A DNA stretch of 40,358 bases from assembly GCF_014644735.1 (NCBI RefSeq), contig NZ_BMKZ01000032.1, positions 1-40,358 on the forward strand, given 5' to 3'. The notes beneath the pieces are model-generated. The model made no database searches, was not told the DNA's origin, and saw only the letters and a program-made list of their open reading frames with translations. This DNA comes from Caldalkalibacillus thermarum (lineage in GTDB: Bacteria > Bacillota > Bacilli > Caldalkalibacillales > Caldalkalibacillaceae). The first letter of the stretch is position 1. Each line of letters begins with the position of its first letter. This document shows, in pieces, positions 18,683 through 28,105 of the stretch. Both the position numbers and the translations under genes were made by a program.

Positions 18683-20035
18683 CTAGGCTCCCGGGGCCAA
18701 AGATTCATCATGTTTACTGAGGTTGACAAATTTATTGTATTCTTTTAAAAAGGCCAATTCCACTTTGCCCACCGGGCCGTTGCGCTGCTTGGCAATAATA
18801 ATCTCGATAATGTTCTTGTTTTCCGTATCCTGGTCATAATAATCTTCCCGGTATAAGAAAGCGACAATATCAGCATCCTGTTCGATGGAGCCTGATTCAC
18901 GCAAATCGGATAACATCGGGCGTTTATCTTGCCGCTGTTCCACCGCCCGGCTGAGCTGGGACAAAGCGATAACAGTGCAATCTAATTCCCGGGCCATGGC
19001 TTTCAGAGAACGGGAAATCGCGGAAATTTCCTGCTGGCGGCTTTCCCGGTTGTTGCCCTGAATCAGTTGCAGGTAGTCGATCAGAATGATGCCCAGCCCT
19101 TCTTCAGCCTTTAAGCGGCGGCACTTGGCCCTAATCTGGTTGACATTGATGCCCGGCGTATCATCAATATAGATTTTGGCCTTGGATAAGCTGGCGATGG
19201 CCATGGTCAGTTTTTCCCAATCTTCCTCCTTAAACGCCCCCGTGCGCATGCGGTTGGCATCAATATTCCCTTCCGCACACAGCATGCGCTGCACCAATTG
19301 GGAAGCCGACATTTCCAGGGAAAAGATGGCCACCGTTTCGCCTGCCCGGACAGCTACATTTTGGGCGATGTTCAGGGCAAATGCCGTTTTACCTACGGAA
19401 GGACGGGCCGCCACAATCACCAGGTCTGAACGCTGAAAACCCGATGTTAAGCGGTCCAAGTCCCGGTAACCGGACGGAATGCCGGTAATGTCGCTTTTCG
19501 TATTGTGGAGCTTTTCAATCTGCTCATAGGTCTCCATCAACACATCTTTAATATGCACAAACCCGTCCGTCGTCCGTTCGTCCCTGATCTGGAGAATGCT
19601 CTTCTCCGCCTCGCTTAAGATTTCTTCCACATCATCCTGGGAGGTATACCCGTTCGTCACAATTTGAGTCGCGGTTTTGATCAGGCGGCGCAGGATCGCT
19701 TTTTCTTTGATGATTTGGGCATAGTATTCCACATTGGCCGCAGTGGGAACCGAGTTGGCCAAATCACTCAAATAACTGACCCCGCCCACTTCTTCCAGCC
19801 ATTTGCGGTCGTTCAGCTCAGCCGTGACCGTGACCAGGTCCACCGGCTGGGAGTCTTCCGACAGATCCATCATCACTTGAAAAATACGCTGGTGGCTGGT
19901 TTTGTAGAAATCGTCGGGACGAACCATTTCCAAGGCCCGCCATAAAGCATCTTTATCCAGAAAAACAGCCCCCAAGACAGCCTGCTCAGCTTCCAGGTTA
20001 TGGGGGGGCGTACGGTCCAAAAAAAGGTCGCTCAT
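18683..20035 (-). CDS. dnaC: Replicative DNA helicase (DnaB type)
   Basis: The hexameric helicase that unwinds DNA at replication forks; it is called DnaC in B. subtilis. The 450 residues comprise the N-terminal primase-interaction domain ([14 protein letters not shown]) and the RecA-like ATPase with Walker [10 protein letters not shown] (about residue 207), Walker [11 protein letters not shown] and the sensor segment [14 protein letters not shown]. There is no intein. The start overlaps the rplI stop as ATGA. Confidence 0.97.
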   Translation of the reverse strand: MSDLFLDRTPPHNLEAEQAVLGAVFLDKDALWRALEMVRPDDFYKTSHQRIFQVMMDLSEDSQPVDLVTVTAELNDRKWLEEVGGVSYLSDLANSVPTAANVEYYAQIIKEKAILRRLIKTATQIVTNGYTSQDDVEEILSEAEKSILQIRDERTTDGFVHIKDVLMETYEQIEKLHNTKSDITGIPSGYRDLDRLTSGFQRSDLVIVAARPSVGKTAFALNIAQNVAVRAGETVAIFSLEMSASQLVQRMLCAEGNIDANRMRTGAFKEEDWEKLTMAIASLSKAKIYIDDTPGINVNQIRAKCRRLKAEEGLGIILIDYLQLIQGNNRESRQQEISAISRSLKAMARELDCTVIALSQLSRAVEQRQDKRPMLSDLRESGSIEQDADIVAFLYREDYYDQDTENKNIIEIIIAKQRNGPVGKVELAFLKEYNKFVNLSKHDESLAPGA

Positions 20036-20478
20036 GACTGCTCAACCACGTGTACTTTCAACGTGGCCGTCACCTCAGGATGGAGTTTGACAGGAACATG
20101 GGTCACACCCAGGGAGCGAATCGGTTCATCCAGCACAATTTTGCGCTTCTCAATCTTGTAATTCATTTTTTTCAGCTGGTCGGCAATCTGCTTGTTGGTA
20201 ATAGAGCCGAAGAGCTTGCCTCCTTCACCTGCTTTGGCCGTCAAGGTCACTGTTTCCTGTTCCAGCTTGGCCGCAAGCTCCTTGGCCTGACGCAGTTCTT
20301 CCTCCGCCTTTTTCTGCTCACTCTGTTTCTTTTTCATGAGCGCCTTCATGTTGCCCGGAGTCGCTTCCACAGCCAGGTTTTGTTTAAGCAGATAGTTGCG
20401 GGCATAGCCATCGGAAACTTCTTTCACTTCCCCTTTTTTGCCAACTCCTTTCACGTCCTGTTGCAAGATCACCTTCAT
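20032..20478 (-). CDS. rplI: 50S ribosomal protein L9
   Basis: The 148-residue protein has the L9 signature [18 protein letters not shown] and GYARNYLL, a long charged connecting helix (about 45-80) and a C-terminal rRNA-binding domain. It sits between gdpP and dnaC with four-base overlaps on both sides, the usual Bacillales order. Confidence 0.97.
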   Translation of the reverse strand: MKVILQQDVKGVGKKGEVKEVSDGYARNYLLKQNLAVEATPGNMKALMKKKQSEQKKAEEELRQAKELAAKLEQETVTLTAKAGEGGKLFGSITNKQIADQLKKMNYKIEKRKIVLDEPIRSLGVTHVPVKLHPEVTATLKVHVVEQS

Positions 20479-22451
20479 GTTTCCCTTCCCCCTTCCAAAT
20501 AGTCATCAATAACCTCTTTTAACCATTGTACCGCATCCTCAACGCTGATATCTTCCAGTTGGGTGGCGGCATTGGTCAAGTGGCCGCCCCCGTGCATTTT
20601 TTCCATGATCACCTGCACATTGATTTCCCCTAAGGAGCGGGCGCTGATCACCACTTGGCCATCCTCCCGTTTGCTCAAGACAAAGGAAGCCACCACATCA
20701 TCCAGAGTAAGCAAGGTATCGGCGGCTTGAGCCAATAGCACCTGGCCGTAACGTTCATCCGCTTCGGCAACAGCAATGGCGATCTTGCCGCGGTAGATTT
20801 CAGCCTGCTCGACAATGCGGCTGCGCTTGATAAACTGCTCTTTCTCTTCTTTCAACAGCTTTTGAACCAGGATAGGATCTGCGCCATGACGCCTTAAGTA
20901 GGCTGCAGCATCAAAGGTGCGGGAACCGGTGCGCATGGAGAAGTTATTCGTGTCTACTACAATGCCGGCCAGCATGACGGTCGCCTCCAGCCGGCTCATC
21001 TCGATATGATCACTCTGGTACTCCAGGAGTTCCGTCACCAGCTCACTGGTCGATGAAGCATAAGGCTCGATATAGACCAACAAGGGCTCTTCGATAAAAG
21101 CTTCTCCCCGCCGGTGGTGGTCAATCACCACTTTACGTTCAAAGCGGTCCAACAGGCGCGGCTCCAGCACCAGAGAGGGCTTATGCACATCCACTATAAT
21201 TAACAGGCTCTTGTCTGAAATTAATTCTACCGCCTCATGTGGAGAAAGCAAATGTTCTTTCAAATCCTTTTCCTTGTTAATTTCCTCCATCAAGCGGCTA
21301 ATGCTGGGATACTCTTCTTCCTGATCAAGCACGATGTAGCCTTCCCGCTCATTGACCTGCGCGGCTTTCAACATTCCAATGGCCGCACCGACGGCATCCA
21401 TATCCGGATCACGGTGTCCCATGATAAAAACCTTGTCGCTTTCTTTGATCATATCCCGCAAAGCATGGGAGATCACCCGGGCTCTGACGCGGGTTCGCTT
21501 TTCTACCGCATTGGACTTGCCTCCGTAAAACGTAACTTTATCTGGATAACGCTTCACAGCCGCTTGGTCCCCTCCCCGGCCCAAAGCCAAATCCAAGCTG
21601 GACTGGGCTAAATCCCCCAGTTCTGTGAGAGAGGAGTTTCCAGCTCCCACTCCGATGCTTAAGGTCACAGGAATCTTGTTGTGCCTGGTTAACTCACGGA
21701 CGCGATCCAATATATCAAACTTCGTCTCTTCAATTTCCCTTAATGTTTGCTCATCCATGACCCCGAAGAATTTGTCTGACGCTGTCCGTTTTAAAAAAAT
21801 GCCGTGTTCGCTGGCCCAACGGCTGATCGTGTTGGTCACCCGGCCGACCAACAGCGAGCGGCGCTGTTCATCAAGGCCCTGAGTCACTTCGTCCAAATTA
21901 TCAAGATGGATGTTTAAAAAGACCACCTGTTCCTGGCGGTGCTTTTTCTTTAATTCATGATACCCGGTGTTGTCTATCACATAAAGCAAGCGTTCCTCAG
22001 GATAACTGATAATATCCAAGCTTAACTCATTAAAGCGGATCGTGCCTTCCCGTTCCTCTTTCTTCAGCCATTCCGCCAAAGAGGGAGACAGCTCTTCCAG
22101 TTTTGTCCCCACCAATGTGTCTGCCTCAGCAAACAATTTTAATATATACCGATTATGCCATTGTATGGTTTGTTCTTCATCATAAAGCAGGATGCCAATG
22201 GGCAATTCGGATATAACATCTTCTCCCACCTTTTTGACCCGGTGGCGCAAGGTGGTGATATAAGTTTCAAACTCCTTGGCAAAGGCCTGCTCCTTTTTAT
22301 ACATGACATACAGAATCAAGCCGAGAGCCACAAAACCGGCCACTGCCCAGTACCAGGCATACCAGGCCAAAACGACAAGGACCAGCACGGTTAAAACAGG
22401 AAGGGCATAGCGATGATACCCTCTTAAATAGAGATAAAGGAACCTTGGCAT
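20475..22451 (-). CDS. gdpP: Cyclic-di-AMP phosphodiesterase GdpP
   Basis: A membrane phosphodiesterase that degrades cyclic di-AMP to pApA and thereby tunes potassium and wall homeostasis. The 658 residues show two N-terminal membrane helices (about 12-50), a PAS domain (about 80-170), a degenerate GGDEF domain (about 175-305; the signature itself is lost, as usual in this family) and DHH/DHHA1 domains. The metal motifs are [25 protein letters not shown] and the substrate motif GGGHLTNAA. All the expected DHH residues are present. Confidence 0.96.
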   Translation of the reverse strand: MPRFLYLYLRGYHRYALPVLTVLVLVVLAWYAWYWAVAGFVALGLILYVMYKKEQAFAKEFETYITTLRHRVKKVGEDVISELPIGILLYDEEQTIQWHNRYILKLFAEADTLVGTKLEELSPSLAEWLKKEEREGTIRFNELSLDIISYPEERLLYVIDNTGYHELKKKHRQEQVVFLNIHLDNLDEVTQGLDEQRRSLLVGRVTNTISRWASEHGIFLKRTASDKFFGVMDEQTLREIEETKFDILDRVRELTRHNKIPVTLSIGVGAGNSSLTELGDLAQSSLDLALGRGGDQAAVKRYPDKVTFYGGKSNAVEKRTRVRARVISHALRDMIKESDKVFIMGHRDPDMDAVGAAIGMLKAAQVNEREGYIVLDQEEEYPSISRLMEEINKEKDLKEHLLSPHEAVELISDKSLLIIVDVHKPSLVLEPRLLDRFERKVVIDHHRRGEAFIEEPLLVYIEPYASSTSELVTELLEYQSDHIEMSRLEATVMLAGIVVDTNNFSMRTGSRTFDAAAYLRRHGADPILVQKLLKEEKEQFIKRSRIVEQAEIYRGKIAIAVAEADERYGQVLLAQAADTLLTLDDVVASFVLSKREDGQVVISARSLGEINVQVIMEKMHGGGHLTNAATQLEDISVEDAVQWLKEVIDDYLEGGRET

Positions 22452-22463
22452 TATCTCAGCTCC

Positions 22464-23411
22464 CTAGTCTGCTTTTTGGAGGCGTTCCTTTAAACCAAAC
22501 CCCAAATCAATGATGCCCACAATGCGGATGATGCTGGAAAAGAGGGGGATAAAGGACAGTATGACAGCCAAGATAACCAATATGCGTCCGATATTTTTGA
22601 CATAAGCAAAATGAGCCACAAAGGTCAGTCCCTGCAGCAAAAGCAAGATTTCCAGAATAAGGTGCAGATTGACCACCAGCATAAACCATGTGCTGCCTTC
22701 TTCGACCGCCTGCAACAGGATCAATATGAGGACGACCAGATAATAAAACAAAATTGATTTGGGCAAGTTCCATTGACGAAAAGGGGGCAAGGACTGGATG
22801 TCAAAGCCGATCCGGGACAAAATGGGTCTGGCTGCCGCATGGTTAATACCTGCCATCAGCATGGAAGATAAAATCAACAAACCGGGAAAGATGTAAACCA
22901 TGAAGTCAACCATCTCTTGGAAAACGTCCAGTGCATTCTCATCACCTGGAACAGGAAGGAAAGCTGCGGTTTGTTCCGTCATAATTAAGGCATCTTCCAT
23001 CATCTGCTGGAAAACGTCAATCATGTTCAAATTTAAGACCAAATAAGTAAACAGAAAGGCCAACACGTAATTGGCAAGATAGGTTAACATTCCTGCCAAC
23101 AAAGGCAAAAATGGGGCTTTTTTTTCACCATAATAATACCCCATCACCAGACCGACCGAAACAGCAAGAAGGGTAACAAAAACAGCCGGCAAGGGGGCCA
23201 GGAGGGGGGAAAGAAACAGACAGACACCGCCCACCAAAGCTGCGCTTTTCAAACCAAAACGCAAGTGATGAACAATAAAAGGTAAGGGCAAAAAGAATAA
23301 ACCGATTAAACCTAAAAAGGGAACATAAACGGTAATCAGAAACAGAACCAGATATAAGGCAGCCATCAAGGCCCCTTGTACTAACCGCTGTGTGTCTGAA
23401 CTTGATTGCAT
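22464..23411 (-). CDS. yybS: YybS family membrane protein (DUF2232)
   Basis: A 315-residue polytopic membrane protein with about eight hydrophobic helices, of the DUF2232/YybS family. Its molecular function is unknown; related folds occur in substrate-binding components of transporters. It is conserved directly upstream of gdpP-rplI-dnaC in Bacillales and is 12 bases from gdpP here. The start at ATG 23411 fits the ribosome-binding site AGGAG; the GTG at 23420 is too close to it. Confidence 0.88.
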   Translation of the reverse strand: MQSSSDTQRLVQGALMAALYLVLFLITVYVPFLGLIGLFFLPLPFIVHHLRFGLKSAALVGGVCLFLSPLLAPLPAVFVTLLAVSVGLVMGYYYGEKKAPFLPLLAGMLTYLANYVLAFLFTYLVLNLNMIDVFQQMMEDALIMTEQTAAFLPVPGDENALDVFQEMVDFMVYIFPGLLILSSMLMAGINHAAARPILSRIGFDIQSLPPFRQWNLPKSILFYYLVVLILILLQAVEEGSTWFMLVVNLHLILEILLLLQGLTFVAHFAYVKNIGRILVILAVILSFIPLFSSIIRIVGIIDLGFGLKERLQKAD

Positions 23412-23545
23412 GCACTTCACTCCTAACCAGCTCAGCTTATGGCTTTAATCAACACGATCAAGCAAACGTATACACATCCTGATCATCAAACTTTTACATA
23501 CAGAGCATAGCTTTTTCAATTATAATGGAAACGTCAAGTGAAGGC

Positions 23546-23588
23546 AAAAAAATCAGGAACCCTCTGCCTGAACAAGGCGGGGTTCCTG
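23546..23588 (-). terminator. Terminator of the rpsF-ssb-rpsR operon
   Basis: CAGGAACCC (23554-23562) pairs with GGGTTCCTG (23580-23588), with an inner GCCT/AGGC stem. Reading leftward it is followed by ATTTTTTT. Confidence 0.9.
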
Positions 23589-23617
23589 TCGTTAGCACAG
23601 CTTTCATATCATGCACA

Positions 23618-23845
23618 TTAATCAATGGTATAGGGCAACAGCGCCATTTGACGGGCACGTTTGATCGCTCTGGTTAATTGACGCTGATACTTGGATGAAG
23701 TGCCGGTGACACGGCGAGGCAAAATTTTACCGCGCTCACTGATAAACTTCTTCAACAGATCAACGTCTTTGTAGTCGATCTTTTCAATTTTGTTCACCGT
23801 AAAATAGCACACTTTACGGCGCTTGGCGCGACCTTTGCGAGCCAT
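23618..23845 (-). CDS. rpsR: 30S ribosomal protein S18
   Basis: A 75-residue S18 with the motifs [23 protein letters not shown] and the basic C-terminus. It binds S6 in the 30S platform. The N-terminus contains the CYF variant of the zinc-ribbon remnant, a normal family feature. Last gene of rpsF-ssb-rpsR. Confidence 0.97.
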   Translation of the reverse strand: MARKGRAKRRKVCYFTVNKIEKIDYKDVDLLKKFISERGKILPRRVTGTSSKYQRQLTRAIKRARQMALLPYTID

Positions 23846-23872
23846 CGTACTCCCTCCTTCAAGCGAACAGTT

Positions 23873-24310
23873 TTAGAATGGAAGATCGTCTTCGGAGATG
23901 TCAATCGGTTCTGCGTCATTGGCGAAGGGATCATCATCAAACCGGGTCTCATTCTGGCCGCCTGTCCCCATGCCTGAACGCATGCCTTCACGGGGCGATT
24001 CAAGAAAGCGCACGTTATCCGCCACCACTTCGGTAACATAAACCCGCCGGCCTTCGTTATTCTCATAATTGCGGATTTGCAAACGGCCTTCTACAGCAGT
24101 CAGGCGCCCTTTTTTGAGGTAATTGGCACATGTTTCAGCCAATCCGCGCCAGGTGACAATGTTGATAAAGTCTGCTTCCCGTTCCCCTTGCTGGTTGGTG
24201 AACGGCCGGTCCACAGCAAGGGTAAAGGTGGTCACGGCGACCCCGTTCGGCGTGTAGCGCAGTTCAGGATCCCGGGTCAGACGTCCAATGAGAATGATCC
24301 GATTTAACAT
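23873..24310 (-). CDS. ssb: Single-stranded DNA-binding protein
   Basis: A 145-residue SSB with an N-terminal OB fold ([21 protein letters not shown] ... [11 protein letters not shown]), a flexible middle and the acidic protein-interaction tip ISEDDLPF. The position between rpsF and rpsR corresponds to ssbA of Bacillus, the essential replication SSB. Confidence 0.97.
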   Translation of the reverse strand: MLNRIILIGRLTRDPELRYTPNGVAVTTFTLAVDRPFTNQQGEREADFINIVTWRGLAETCANYLKKGRLTAVEGRLQIRNYENNEGRRVYVTEVVADNVRFLESPREGMRSGMGTGGQNETRFDDDPFANDAEPIDISEDDLPF

Positions 24311-24336
24311 GAGATCCCCTCCCCCAAAAATACGAA

Positions 24337-24624
24337 TTACTCGTCCTCTCTGACCACCAGGTGGCGGATGACGTTATCGTTCAAACGCAATTGACGCTCC
24401 AGTTCAGCAACAAGGTCAGGGTTGGACTTGAAATTAACGACCACATAGTACCCATCATTGTAGCCTTCAATTTCATAGGCCAACCGACGTTTCCCCATTT
24501 CATCTACTTTTTCTACTTCACCGCCGTTATCCTTAATCACGTTTTGAAAACGTTCAATAACGGCTTTTGTGGATTCCTCATCCAAATCAGGGCGTACGAT
24601 GTACATCAATTCATAGGCGCGCAT
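24337..24624 (-). CDS. rpsF: 30S ribosomal protein S6
   Basis: The 95-residue S6 has the family N-terminus [16 protein letters not shown] and the segment GKRRLAYEI. The ATG at 24624 is nine bases from AAGGAGG and gives the conserved start; the ATG at 24630 is only three bases from it. It is the first gene of the rpsF-ssb-rpsR operon. Confidence 0.95.
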   Translation of the reverse strand: MRAYELMYIVRPDLDEESTKAVIERFQNVIKDNGGEVEKVDEMGKRRLAYEIEGYNDGYYVVVNFKSNPDLVAELERQLRLNDNVIRHLVVREDE

Positions 24625-24640
24625 CCACATTCACCTCCTT

Positions 24641-24667
24641 CTGGACTCACGGTCCCCAAACGGGAAC
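24641..24667 (-). promoter_or_regulatory. Candidate S6:S18 autoregulatory leader
   Basis: Just upstream of the rpsF ribosome-binding site the transcript can form TTCCC-GTTT-GGGGA (24666-24653) followed by CCG and a GGA/TCC pairing. The known rpsF leader element bound by the S6:S18 complex also shows a stem with an exposed CCG. Call based on position and this resemblance only. Confidence 0.4.
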
Positions 24668-24707
24668 AAGGAGCAAAAAACATGCTGCTTTCTGCTCGCA
24701 TAAGGTC

Positions 24708-24736
24708 ATTTTAACAAAAAGCAGAGGCGAACACAA
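24708..24736 (-). promoter_or_regulatory. Candidate rpsF promoter
   Basis: On the minus strand TTGTGT (24736-24731), 17 bases, TAAAAT (24713-24708). A weak hairpin at 24725-24752 (AGGCGAA with TTCCGCCT, then TTTTT) overlaps it and might instead end the upstream BMC operon, so the assignment is tentative. Confidence 0.4.
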
Positions 24737-24809
24737 GTGCCATTTTCCGCCTGGTGCCCCCTGGGTTAGAACCCTTCACCCATCACAAAGTGTAACATGA
24801 AGCACGCGC

Positions 24810-25544
24810 TTACCGGTTCAGCTGAAATTCAAGGGCCCGATATTCGTATGGATCTATTTTCTTTAAGACGTCCAGCTCTCGTTTGGAAGGCGGTGGGGTG
24901 TATTTGATTTCATCGTAGAGCAGTTCAAAGCCGGTGTTTGCTCTGACTTCTTCCAAGCTGGAAGTAGGATGGATGCTGTCCAAGTGAAGCTTTCCATGAC
25001 GGAATTCGAAGATACACAGAGGGGTGACGATTTTCCATAAGTTGCCTCGTGTTGTGACAAAATCGACCCTTTCAACGAAAGTTCGCTTGTCATGCTTCGT
25101 TCTCCAAAGAATAATTTTTTTGGCTGTTGGTATCAGCACAGCGCTTCCTGCCCCGCCCGGCAGGCGCACTTTGGGTTGCCTATAATCCCCAATCACAGAA
25201 GCGTTGACATTGCCGTGCACATCAAATTGAACGCCCCCCAAAAATGCCACGTCAAGTTTTCCCCTCATAGACAGATCAAATACCTCGTCTAGGGGAAAAT
25301 AAGCTTCTGCACCTGTCACTAAGTCTGCACCCGCTGATGAGTAGGATGCTTTCTTGAGTGAGGAAGGATTAACCCCTCCAGGAATGTTTAAATGAACCAG
25401 ATTGGGCGCCTGCATATGTTTGGCCAGCTGTATGGCCACCATCGGCAGATGGGACGATACCCCATGAAATACAGTCTCACCATCCTTGAGCATCCTGGCC
25501 AGGGCACAAGTCATAATATCGCTGACGCTATAGGATGTTCTCAT
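24810..25544 (-). CDS. CoA-transferase-family protein, beta subunit (GctB/IpdB-like)
   Basis: A 244-residue class I CoA-transferase-fold subunit with the family segments DVAFLGGVQFDVHGNVNASVIGDY, GGAGSA and HPTSSLEEVRANTGFEL. It aligns with glutaconate CoA-transferase subunit B. However, the strand that carries the catalytic glutamate in true transferases (ESG) reads LNIPGG at residues 52-57, without an acid. Loss of that residue is known in family members that act as hydrolases (IpdAB). The ATG at 25544 overlaps the alpha-subunit stop as ATGA; the upstream GTG was rejected. It is the last gene of the BMC operon. Substrate unknown; an acyl-CoA made in the microcompartment is a reasonable inference. 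Confidence 0.8.
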   Translation of the reverse strand: MRTSYSVSDIMTCALARMLKDGETVFHGVSSHLPMVAIQLAKHMQAPNLVHLNIPGGVNPSSLKKASYSSAGADLVTGAEAYFPLDEVFDLSMRGKLDVAFLGGVQFDVHGNVNASVIGDYRQPKVRLPGGAGSAVLIPTAKKIILWRTKHDKRTFVERVDFVTTRGNLWKIVTPLCIFEFRHGKLHLDSIHPTSSLEEVRANTGFELLYDEIKYTPPPSKRELDVLKKIDPYEYRALEFQLNR

Positions 25545-26374
25545 ACCCACACGGCCATCCTTTCCCCAGCGTAATCTTTCCGCTCGTAACGTTTGAGGTA
25601 GGATTCGATCTCGTCCCTGTTTTGCATAGCCAAGTAAGACCTAAGCGCTTGATCATCGATATCATACTTTTTATAACAGGAGCAGGGGCTGGCCCCTTGG
25701 GGCACATGCACAATGGCGTCAACCAAAAACCCCGGAATGTCAATATACTCTGCCTGAAGTTTCATTCTGCTGCGCGGAACAATCTGTTCCGTCGTCAGAA
25801 TCACTTTTTTTGCCGCACGGGTCATAAGCACATCTTCAAACCTGGGCCCATAAATTCTGGCGTTTCCATGTTGGTCGCACTCATGCACATGAATAATGGC
25901 CACATCAGGAACAATCGCCTTGACCAATGTGACCGGTTCCCCGCCGAAGGGATCCTCAACAACGACAAAATAGTCATTCTTCACCAACAAATCTCCTGCA
26001 CATAAACCCTTAACAGGCATAAAGGGCACGTTCATGGCGGCCGCTCTCAGGGCGCAAATCACCGTATAACAAGCATGTTCATTGACGGTCACTTTGCCGC
26101 TTTCAACCGCCTTCCGGTAATGGGGAGCCAAACCGTATTTCGTTTCATAGCTGACGAAACCTGCTTCAACGGATTGGACACAATCCAGGGCACACAACAA
26201 ATCGATATCGTGGGCCCCTGCTGTTTTAACAAGTTTTAATTCTTTTTTCTTTTGTCTAGCCATTTCCCGCACAAAAGCCATAGGCGCCCGATGAAGGACA
26301 TTGCCGCCTAAGGCCACTGTATCTCCATCTTGGACATCAGCCACCGCTTCTTGTAAAGTCAAAATTTTTTTCAT
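25541..26374 (-). CDS. CoA-transferase-family protein, alpha subunit (GctA/IpdA-like)
   Basis: A 277-residue alpha subunit: VQDGDTVALGG near the N-terminus, the middle DYFVVVEDPFGGEPVTLVKAI and HVHECDQHGNARIYG. It should pair with the following beta subunit as a heterodimer or heterotetramer. The open frame extends 10 codons upstream, but ATG 26374 gives the family-like start MKKILTLQEAV. No encapsulation-type extension is visible, so the complex probably acts outside the shell. It lies 46 bases after the flavoprotein gene. Confidence 0.82.
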   Translation of the reverse strand: MKKILTLQEAVADVQDGDTVALGGNVLHRAPMAFVREMARQKKKELKLVKTAGAHDIDLLCALDCVQSVEAGFVSYETKYGLAPHYRKAVESGKVTVNEHACYTVICALRAAAMNVPFMPVKGLCAGDLLVKNDYFVVVEDPFGGEPVTLVKAIVPDVAIIHVHECDQHGNARIYGPRFEDVLMTRAAKKVILTTEQIVPRSRMKLQAEYIDIPGFLVDAIVHVPQGASPCSCYKKYDIDDQALRSYLAMQNRDEIESYLKRYERKDYAGERMAVWV

Positions 26375-26420
26375 TCTTCCACCCACCATTGTACCAGATT
26401 GCACGTCAAAAAGCTTTCCT

Positions 26421-27752
26421 TCATTTCACCGCATTGCAAGCAATATGAACCGCATCCCACACACCGGCAAAAGGAGGGGCATAACATAAATCCGTCATGC
26501 CCAGTTCGTCTGCACTCATCTTGTTATGGATGGCCACAGCAAAAATATCAATTCTGAGCACCACACCCTTGTTGCCAATGGCTTGGGCACCTAAAATTCT
26601 CCTTGTTCGTCTTTCGCAAATCAGTTTAATCCAGATCGGCGTCTGATCCGGATAATAAGCCGGGTGGTCCGTACTTTTAATAAACACGGTGGTATATTCC
26701 ATGGCTAAGTTTTTGGCCTCAGTTTCAGACATCCCGGTTCGGGCCAGTTCAAGGTCGAAAACTTTAATCGCAGCGCTCCCTAATGTTCCAATATACTTCA
26801 TATGCTTTCCGGCCATATTGGCCCCGGCAATGCGTCCGCATTTGTTGGCATTGGTGCCAAGGGGAATGTAGTCATTTTCTTCTTTCACTTTGTTGTACAC
26901 CAGGGCACAGTCGCCTGCTGCATAAATATCCTTGACATTTGTTCTCATTTCGCGGTCAATGACCACCGCGCCGTTTGCTGCCAGTTGAATACCGGAACCC
27001 TCTAAAAATTGGGTGGCAGGCTTAACGCCAACGGACAACACGACGAGATCGGCCGGATAGGTGCCCAGGTCAGTTTGAACGGCTTCCACTTTCTCCCGGC
27101 CAATAAAGCGTTCCACCTTTTCCCCCAGGTGAAGCTGAACCCCCTGTTTATGGAGCTCTTCTTCGGCGATTTGGGTGATTTCCTGATCAAACGTTTGCAG
27201 GATGCGCTCAGCGCGTTCAATCACTCTGACTGTTTTGCCTTGCCGGACCATCGCTTCCGCCATTTCTATGCCGATATATCCCCCGCCTACAATCACCACA
27301 TCCCTGATTTCTGCTGTTTCAGTCAGTTCTTTTAAGCGAATGCCATCTTCCAGTGTTTTAAGGACATGGATATTGCCAAGTTTCACACCAGGCAGGGGAG
27401 GGACAATCGGTACGGTCCCTGTGGCGATCATCAGCTTATCATACGTATCAATAAACAGCTTGTGGGCCTTGTGGTCTTTGACCAACACCTGCTTTTTGTC
27501 CGGTACAACCTTCACCACTTCATGTTGGAGAAAAACCTCTATGCCCATCTGTTCAAACTGTTCTTTGGTACGGGCGATCATTTTGGTATAATCATCATTT
27601 TCGCCCGAAACATAGTATGGCAGCCCACAGGCACCGTAGGATAAAAATCGGCCTTTTTCATAGACGACTACTTGTGCCTCTTTGTTTACCCTTTTTAATT
27701 TTGAAGCGGCAGACATGCCTGCCGCTACCCCACCGATCACAACCAATTTCAT
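26421..27752 (-). CDS. CoA-disulfide-reductase-like FAD/NAD(P)-dependent oxidoreductase
   Basis: A 443-residue two-dinucleotide-binding flavoprotein: FAD motif GGVAAGMSAASK at residues 7-18, the single redox cysteine in SYGACGLPYY (about residue 42), NAD motif GGGYIGIEMAEA and FAD motif DIYAAGDCA. This is the coenzyme A disulfide reductase / NADH oxidase / persulfide reductase clade. It lacks the C-terminal rhodanese domain of CoADR-RHD proteins. ATG 27752 has GGGAGG eight bases upstream. Encoded inside the BMC operon, it could keep CoA reduced, handle a thiol by-product or reoxidise NADH; sequence alone does not decide. Confidence 0.82.
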   Translation of the reverse strand: MKLVVIGGVAAGMSAASKLKRVNKEAQVVVYEKGRFLSYGACGLPYYVSGENDDYTKMIARTKEQFEQMGIEVFLQHEVVKVVPDKKQVLVKDHKAHKLFIDTYDKLMIATGTVPIVPPLPGVKLGNIHVLKTLEDGIRLKELTETAEIRDVVIVGGGYIGIEMAEAMVRQGKTVRVIERAERILQTFDQEITQIAEEELHKQGVQLHLGEKVERFIGREKVEAVQTDLGTYPADLVVLSVGVKPATQFLEGSGIQLAANGAVVIDREMRTNVKDIYAAGDCALVYNKVKEENDYIPLGTNANKCGRIAGANMAGKHMKYIGTLGSAAIKVFDLELARTGMSETEAKNLAMEYTTVFIKSTDHPAYYPDQTPIWIKLICERRTRRILGAQAIGNKGVVLRIDIFAVAIHNKMSADELGMTDLCYAPPFAGVWDAVHIACNAVK

Positions 27753-27788
27753 GCCCAACGCCTCCCAAGTGGGGTCAACCCGTATTTT

Positions 27789-28088
27789 TTAGCTCTGTGC
27801 AGCACTTTTTGGGGAGCTTCTTGAACGGGCAGTTCCTATCTCCGGTTCGTTGTCAATAATGCCCACCACCACGGCGTCAACCGGGGCATGTTTCCGCAGT
27901 GCATGCTGGGCGGCATGTCCCATAGAAACCAGAACAAGCTCACCTTCGCCGGCCCCAATATGATCAGCGGCGACAAAGTATTCCTTGTTCCCTCCATAGT
28001 AAGGCTGAATTACGAGGAATTTAAAACCTTGCAAAGCTTCATGTTTTCTGGTGGAAATCACCTTGCTGATCACCTTGCCAATGATCAT
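27789..28088 (-). CDS. BMC vertex protein (EutN/CcmL family)
   Basis: A 99-residue BMC-P pentamer protein with the EutN/CcmL fold: N-terminal IGKVISKVISTRKHEALQG, then AADHIGAGEGELVLV and the conserved VDAVVVGIID. Pentamers cap the 12 vertices of the icosahedral shell. It is the only vertex gene seen. The Ser/Arg-rich C-terminal tail (about 86-99) is longer than in minimal family members. Confidence 0.93.
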   Translation of the reverse strand: MIIGKVISKVISTRKHEALQGFKFLVIQPYYGGNKEYFVAADHIGAGEGELVLVSMGHAAQHALRKHAPVDAVVVGIIDNEPEIGTARSRSSPKSAAQS

Positions 28089-28105
28089 GTGACGGACCCC
28101 CAGTT

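Noticed and set aside
20475-22451. GdpP as an active diguanylate cyclase.
   Set aside because: Its GGDEF signature is degenerate, as is usual for GdpP; the intact DHH motifs indicate cyclic-di-AMP hydrolysis.
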